A stretch of 64,000 nucleotides of DNA from Massospora cicadina (lineage: Eukaryota > Entomophthoromycota > Entomophthoromycetes > Entomophthorales > Entomophthoraceae), in NCBI GenBank assembly GCA_022478985.1, contig JAKSZP010002714.1, positions 1 to 64,000 on the forward strand, written 5' to 3'. A program made the translations under genes and the position numbers. Of the stretch, positions 58,292-64,000 are shown one piece after another. Positions within the stretch are counted from its first letter, which is position 1; each line of letters starts with the position of its first letter. The notes under the pieces were generated by a model, which ran no database searches, was not told where the DNA came from, and was given only the letters and a program-made list of their open reading frames with translations.

Positions 58292-58498
58292 ACCCACGGG
58301 ACCTATGGCCATGTTTACCTGGCTCTTTGCTAGGATCTCATACACATTTATGGCTCATGGGCACTTGGTGGCGAATGTCCTTCCTAGTTTCATAACAGTC
58401 ACGCAAGTAGCAGTGCCACTGGAATTTGGGCTTACCATTTGGGTGCTCTGGCACTTAAATTAGCAGGCCAGTCTAAAATTAACTTGCTGTTTTCCTGA
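58292..58498 (+). pseudogene. E', truncated first ORF of a second tandem unit
   Basis: Matches 53207-53413 of E (GGGACC, GTTTACCTGG, CTAGGATCTCATACA, GCCACTGGAATT and TCTAAAATTAACTTGCTG in the same order) and ends abruptly at 58498. It has the same shortened beginning as E relative to F. Confidence 0.75.
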
Positions 58499-58842
58499 CA
58501 ATTGTGAGATGATATTCTGACTGAGCTTTTAATAGAATAATTGAATATAATTGACATTAAAATAATTGGCTTGAGCTTTTAGTAGAATAATTAAATTTAA
58601 TTGACGTTGACATAATTGGCCTAAGCCATAGAATAATAGTTATTTTTTAGTTGAGAATTAGACCCAATTATCAGATGATCAGTTGTTGGAGGGGCTTCTA
58701 ACTTATGGGACACAGCCCAACCTTGTCTTTAGCGTTCCTTCCAGAGCAGAGCATCTTGCTGCACCTCGTGCTACTGCCACCATAATCCCACACCACCCTG
58801 TCATAGTCCAATAAATACTTCAAGATTGTATCGCTGTGGTAC
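58499..58842. other. spacer between E' and F with a 50 bp tandem duplication
   Basis: Two copies of a 50 bp unit containing GAGCTTTT, AGAATAATT and ATAATTGGC lie at 58521-58620. The rest of the segment has no recognised content. Confidence 0.6.
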
Positions 58843-59832
58843 TGTAAGTCCAGGGGAACTTTATCCTGCGTGGACTGGGCGATTTTCCCATTTCTTAATA
58901 AAAAGAGTCCAAAGAGGGCGGCTGTACACTCATCACTCAGGGCGACCTCACCCATGTGGTAGACAAGCAAAGATAACAGCGCTCCCTCTGAAGATTCCTC
59001 CCCAGTTCCCACGCTTGCCTCTGCCAAATTAGTTTGCTGAATCAAGGAAATATGAACAAAAATGATCAGTAACATTCATCCTCACAAGCTAGAGGGACTT
59101 TATAAAACCAATGGCGCCAAATCCTCAGAATCGAAGCCAAAATATCCAAACTCTATGGGAATAAAGACTGAAGGGTGAGAAACTAATAGTAGAAGGGGAC
59201 AAATAATGAATTCTCAGTCAAAAGTTCCAATGGCATTGAGCCATTGAGCAGTACAGTTGCCAATGCCAAACTCCCTCAAAATTGTCAGGGACAATCCCCA
59301 ATGGGCAGGTATCACCATCGATTATTGTTGCCAATAGTTTGAAACCCCCATTTCAGAAATCAGGATTGGTGTCCAATGGTACCCATTTGGCCAAATGAAC
59401 ACTCCAGCGAATGGCATGGGAAGGTTGGCCATCCCAAATCTGTTTCTGACCCTTTTAGACTGCCCCTATGTGTGGTGGCCCTGGAGGAATCCTGTTGCCC
59501 GTCAGGTCAGACACTGTCACGCTAACTGATGTAAATGCAGTAGAGCCTAAAGTCAAGCGTTTGTGGACAAACTGATAGTGATTCGCCTGCTGCCATTTCC
59601 TTTGATGTTGGTTCATATTAGAATCATTTCCTCCCTCCCTCAACAGTCCGCCGATTAGGTCATAATTTGAGGGCCCCAATCCCATTGCTTTGACAAGCTG
59701 ACCCAAATTGAACACTATTTAATCATCTGCGTTGCACTGAGAAAATTGTTGGTCAATATCTCAATTTTTACTTTCAATAAAATTCCCTCTGTTACCCAAA
59801 TTTATTTTACTTCACTTCAATTCTTTTTAACA
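58843..59832 (+). repeat. 5' LTR of chromovirus F
   Basis: 990 bp, starts TGTAAGTCCAGGGGAACT and ends CTTTTTAACA. It is visibly more diverged from the two E LTRs than they are from each other. Confidence 0.88.
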
Positions 59833-61069
59833 AAATCCCAATGGCACTAACATGGTGGCCCGTCAGCCTTACATTGGATGGGCTATATCAGTTTTTATGG
59901 TCACAATTGCTCCAACCATAGTCAACTGGATCCATTATGCAGAAAGTATGGGAATTTAATCCCATTATTGAAGCTATCTGCTACCAGGATATCAGAATCC
60001 TGTGGCCTCACATATCTCATCTTCAAGCAGGGATCCGCCCCATTGACACTGCTTTGGTGATTCCTTCCATTGGAAATCCTGAAGCAATTATTACAGTAGT
60101 GCAACCCCCTTCAGCAAGGCCAGCAGGGTCTGGGGTTGCATTTGTTTGGTTCTTTGCCAGTTTTCTTTTCAAGCCCACTGCACATCAACGAGCCATAGTT
60201 TCCTAGCTTCCCACACCATACAACGTTCAAGCGGCAATGCCACTGGCATTCTGGCTTGCTTTTTGGGTGATTTTGCATCCTGACTGGCAGGCCAGTCTAT
60301 ACTTCTTATGCCATTTTTCTGACAAAATAGACCAACCATTGTTTTCTGCCATTTCTGCCCTTCTTTTAGAGTTGGGCGCTGCAGTGGTTACCATTTACCA
60401 AATGAACGCGCAGTCAGTAGTTTGTCTCCTGTTGTTTGTTTGGTCATTCGCCAATTTTGTGGGTAGCATTTGTAATGCTTTGGATAAACTTCTCCATGGT
60501 AGCAGAGCCCTGTGGTCCGCTACTATTCCCTCAACTTACGCTCAAGAAGGGAATCTGATTGTTCCCTCCCAAGATATTGCTATCAAGTCCTCAACGCCCT
60601 TGCCAAAGTGCAAATGCACTCTGCCATTGCCCTAAATAATGCCGCTTTACTATCCAACGCCCAACAATTCGTTGCCCTTTTAGATGCAGTAGAAGGGGAA
60701 GTCCATTGGTGGATGGAGACTTCTGTGTTTCACTGCACATGCGGGGGATCCAACATCACTTGTTGCAGCACTATCAGAAGCTTTGAAACATCCTGTGTCC
60801 CATTCAGACCGTTTTTTCAATTACTTTCCTTTATGGCTGAAGCCCCTAGCTTGGGCTCTTTAATCACAACCTTCTGTGAACAGGCTCCCACGCTTGAGTT
60901 ATCTAATGATATGCTCCAAGCAATTTTTAGATCAGCGTTGGATTCTGCCTCTGCTCATCACGAAGTTTATTCCACCCCTATGGGAACAGTGGAACAAATG
61001 TGTAAGGATGTGACTTCCATCAATGCCTCCCTTCGCCATGCTACCGCCTTCAAGTGGGAAATTATATGA
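59833..61069 (+). pseudogene. first ORF (gag position) of chromovirus F, hydrophobic
   Basis: A frame running from about 59843 (MALTWWPVSLTLDGLYQF) to 60635 with two stops, then a neighbouring frame 60512-61069. It contains several strongly hydrophobic stretches: AFVWFFASFLF, PLAFWLAFWVI, LFSAISALLLELGAAVV and CLLLFVWSFANFVGSI. Pieces of it recur in E, E' and H, so it is a real gene of this family. It occupies the place of gag, but I see no capsid signature and no zinc knuckle. It could be a divergent helical Gag or a membrane protein. Confidence 0.6.
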
Positions 61070-61249
61070 TTGGGCTACCCAATGGCGACTTGGATGCTGT
61101 TCTCAACGTTGAACCAGTATTTGTACTGACCCCAGAGTCAGCCAATACCACCGCGCCTGAGTTGAATTGACCTGATTCATATGTAAATAAGCCAGCAAAA
61201 GCCCAGATTGAAGAAGCTGGTTCCCAAACCCTTACTCTTCCCATCTTTA

Positions 61250-61660
61250 TTCCCAAAAAGACCCCAACCTTCCCCCTGAATTATTAGCTATCTATTCAGT
61301 TAAAGCAGAGATGACCAAATCTGCCTTTAAACAAAACTTCGCCTATTTTTATTGCCTGAAGATTAGTGTCAGAGCTCACCACATATTCTTTGAGACCTTG
61401 GTGGACAACGGAACAGCGGGTAATTTTATGAGTGTAGAGCTAGCCCACCATTTGGAGATTACCTGGACTTGGGAACTACGATGATGGCTGCCTCATCGGC
61501 CTATCAGACCTCATACCTAGTTAGCGGCCAATACCTTTCTTGGTTCACCAGTTTAGCTTTTGAGATTGGTTCTCCACAATGCCAACCTTGGTGTTTTCAG
61601 TATTTTGGGGGTAGGTTGGTGGCGCTGACAAAATGTTATAATTCACCTGGAGTTTAATAT
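61250..61660 (+). pseudogene. pol: protease of chromovirus F
   Basis: The plus strand near 61320-61450 reads FFLLPEDxCQSSPH-like noise in one frame and FETLVDNGTAGNFMSVELAH in another. The second is the protease loop with DTG changed to DNG, followed by the usual NF and ELAHHL. The open stretch 61469-61657 carries a later part in another frame. Confidence 0.72.
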
Positions 61661-62221
61661 GTTGTCATTCACTAATGATCAAATTGAGGAGGAGTTTTCT
61701 CTAGTAGATACCCTTACCAAAACTCAAGGCTGCAGTTCCATCACTTCCCTCGTTTCCTCTTCAGGCCTTCCATCGGATTTCCAAGAGAAAATAATGGACA
61801 TCAAAGTATATTCAATTCTGAGAAGGTGGGCTGTCTCCCCCTCAAACTAAATTCAATATAGGGACTAGAACAACGGTGTAGGTGGTGAATATTAACTGCC
61901 CTTTGTACCCACATACAGCGGAGGAAGAATGCTCTCAATGCATGGTTGGATGACATGCTTAAGAAAGGTTGGTTGTTTAAAGAGACATCACCAGTTGCTT
62001 CTCCCACTGTTTTTGCCAAGAAGGCCAATGGTTCTTTTTGTACCTTTGAGGATTATGGACACCTGAAGAAAATCACAGTTCATGACCCCTACCCTTTGCC
62101 CCTGGTGCAAACTATCAGGCAAGCAATCACTAAATCTCATGTGTTCTCTATGCTCAACCTTATTAATGCCTTTAACCAACTTCAGGCGATGGAAGGTCAG
62201 GAATGGCTTACCACTATCTTA
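61661..62221 (+). pseudogene. pol: reverse transcriptase start of chromovirus F, cut by C4
   Basis: The open stretch 61946-62248 reads WLDDMLKKGWLFKETSPVAS, PTVFAKKANGSFCTFEDYGH, VHDPYPLPLVQTI and GQEWLTTIL. These are the first three blocks of a chromovirus reverse transcriptase. C4 begins within the next codons, so the catalytic YxDD part is not in the window. Confidence 0.85.
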
Positions 62222-64000
62222 TTTTTTTATTTAACAAAGGTAAGCTGACCTGGGGATGGACATTACCAAACTAAATTTAAAATTATTATAAAAAATTAAT
62301 GATTCAAACAAAGCTCCCAAAATTGACGGATCAATTAAATCATACCTGACAAATATCCAACCAGGTGGGTAGCGAATACTGCTATCCCTCCATGGTGGAT
62401 GGGGAGGGGGATCAGGGGGCTCGTCTTCAGCTTCATCCATCTCATTCCAGAGTAGGGTGCGTGTTAATGCAGAGAGTAGGGGTGTGGGGGCATCGGCTTT
62501 ATGAGGTTAAATATCCCCTGATGACTGAAACTTCCAAATAGTTGTTAGCCATCATAATGCCAATGATATATTTGGCCAAAGCATCTTCAGCTTTGAGGCG
62601 GGCGTCTAGGAATTTAACAAACGTAGCAATGTTGGTTCAGGATATTTTTGCTTTCATATTCCTTGCTACTGTTACCACGTTCTGAATGGCTTCAGTGACG
62701 TTTTTGTGTAAAATTTTCAAGTTGATCTTACTTTGTGCAGTAAGATCTTTGGGGACAAAGGGAGGTGGAATTCCTCCTGTGAGCGCAGCTACAGATTCGG
62801 TGGCAGCTTTGCGGAGCAGATGGCAATCTGGTGTGGCGGCTGCTTCTACTGCAAGCTGGTGGTAGCTGTAGAACGGTTTGGCATTAGGTTGTGGGACATA
62901 TTTTTAAGGTGGGAATTTTGCATCCCATTCTGCATTACAGAGCCGCTTGACTTCCAGCGACAGTTCTTTGATGACGTTACCTGATTTGTCAATTTTATCC
63001 AAATACTCTCATGGGTTTTGGTTATATTGGATTGGGGATTCGGCGTATGGTTGAGGATTGGGTGGTTTTCTGGAATTTTCCTGGGATCAAACTGGGGTCC
63101 AATACTGCACTTGATTGGAAGAATCATGCATGGCCCTGGGGGCAAGGTGGATGCTGATTGGTGGCTGCAGGTGCAGCTGCAGCATCAGGCATTGGAGGAG
63201 GGGAAGGTAGTATTGTACCCCATGTCAGAGTTAGCGTGGGGTGGGCGGCGGATTGGTGGGTGTCAGGCAAACTTTTGGCATCAGCGGAAGTTTCTGAGTA
63301 TTGGCATTTGCGTTTCAAGTGGTATAACTCAAAACAGGATGGACAAATCGTCCGTCTGCTCTTGACATGGGCCCAGAACAGATGGTTGGGGGCAGATGGG
63401 ATGGTGGTGTTAGGTGGAATTTCAAAGAAATTTTAATAAATTCAGGGCTTATTGTGGCATACACCTGAGGCCCAGCGAGGCGTGTGGCCCCATTTGGGAC
63501 CACAAATTGTAAGATGGGGTTGGCGCTGTAGGCTGACAAACCTTCCATCAGCTCCTGGTGGAGCACTTTGGGGGGGATGTGGGTGGGCAAACCAGAGAAC
63601 TGGACCACCAAGGTGTTGTCCGTTGGGAGCCAGGTCTGAGTTGTTGGGAGGGGAATATTAGTGGCACCGTTGCCACAGTGGCTGCATCAGCTTCACAGGG
63701 GAAGCCAAGATCAAAGTACCCCTTATAGGGGCGGAAGTCAATAAAACAGGCTGGTGTCATCACCACCTGAGCCATTTTGATAATGGCTTGGTCGTCATAG
63801 GGGAATAATTTCCCATATTTGACCCTAAGGTCAAAATGCATGTTGCTCCGGGGGACCACCAGGGGGCAGCAGGGCACCGCTTGGGTTTGGGCGAGATGGG
63901 CATTGAGATCCTTGGGAGGAACGAATTGTCCCAAGGGTTTGGAATGACTGGGCGAGCCAATCTGAGCGCTTTTTTGTTGGATGGAAAATGGAGGGGGAGT
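62222..64000 (-). mobile_element. C4, copy of the C family running off the window
   Basis: The minus-strand 3' tail reads ATGTCCATCCCCAGGTCAGC then TTACC near 62230-62260. The knuckle and the N-terminal region follow at 63270-63950. By comparison with C1 the 5' end should lie about 150 bases beyond the window. It is the best preserved copy at the protein level. Confidence 0.82.
63230..63955 (-). pseudogene. ORF1-like protein of C4
   Basis: The frame starts in PLGQFVPPKDLNAHLA and continues through YGKLFPYDDQAIIKMA, ACFIDFRPYKGYFDLGFP, then after a frameshift near 63590 VVQFSGLPTHIPPKVLHQEL and ILQFVVPNGATRLAGPQV. A second shift leads to the zinc knuckle CPSCFELYHLKRKC near 63290-63335. Frameshifts only, with few stops, separate the parts, so this copy gives the clearest view of the family protein: about 250 residues, RRM-like plus CCHC. 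Confidence 0.75.

Larger units (their letters stand above)
58843..62221 (+). mobile_element. chromovirus F, 5' part
   Basis: An E-type LTR (58843-59832) is followed by the longest first open frame in the window, the protease and the beginning of the reverse transcriptase. Then C4 interrupts the element near 62222. The rest lies beyond the window. It is related to E but carries a longer gag-position region. Confidence 0.82.

Noticed and set aside
59833..60635. Envelope-like (env) gene in chromovirus F
   Set aside because: Hydrophobic stretches suggested it, but the position is ahead of the protease and there is no signal peptide or cleavage-site arrangement. Left as an unknown gag-position protein.

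Overview
The window is 64 kb of eukaryotic DNA made almost entirely of decayed, nested retrotransposons. I found no convincing host gene, rRNA, tRNA or CRISPR array. The mix of Ty3/gypsy elements, Tf1/sushi-like chromoviruses and an APE-type LINE with CCHC zinc knuckles, together with strong CpG loss, suggests a repeat-inflated fungal genome. That taxonomic call is an inference with modest confidence. Most coding remnants carry stops and frameshifts, so they are entered as pseudogenes. Outer borders of degenerate domains are approximate; borders set by LTR ends and target-site duplications (TSDs) are read directly.

Layout: 1-1130 is an unclassified repeat (R1). Element A, a nearly complete Ty3/gypsy element on the minus strand (2017-8414, TSD CAGGC), split the chromodomain of an older minus-strand chromovirus H (pieces at about 1930-2016, 8415-9239 and 18506-19436). 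Element B, a plus-strand Ty3/gypsy element (9240-18505), also landed in H and itself carries C1, an ORF1-only LINE derivative (9864-11777, 15 bp TSD). H in turn sits in the integrase of chromovirus G (19437 to about 23655, minus). Two more copies of the C family follow (C2 at about 23660-24905, and C3 at 25249-27173 with a TSD), then repeat R2 (to 28257).

Element K (28258-41422, minus, Ty3/gypsy) carries a nested full-length LINE, D (33947-39379, 16 bp TSD), which contains a perfect (AC)80 array. K abuts L2, the 5' part of a second LINE copy (41423 to about 43002). A plus-strand Ty3/gypsy remnant I (about 43190-51400) holds a small non-autonomous LTR element (TRIM, 45125-46947) and a 1.15 kb solo LTR (48733-49881). 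Chromovirus E (52192-58291) is followed by a tandem partial unit E' that shares its LTR, then by chromovirus F (from 58843), whose reverse transcriptase is cut by C4 (about 62222 to the window end).

How the parts relate: A, B and K share one primer-binding site and one gag-pro-pol order. A, B, I and K share a dUTPase-like domain between protease and reverse transcriptase. LINE D and the C family share a 3' tail and a 5' terminal hairpin, which suggests that C moves with the LINE machinery. Three insertions of only 18-36 bp, each with a 14-16 bp TSD and a common A-tailed end, mark an additional LINE-type family.
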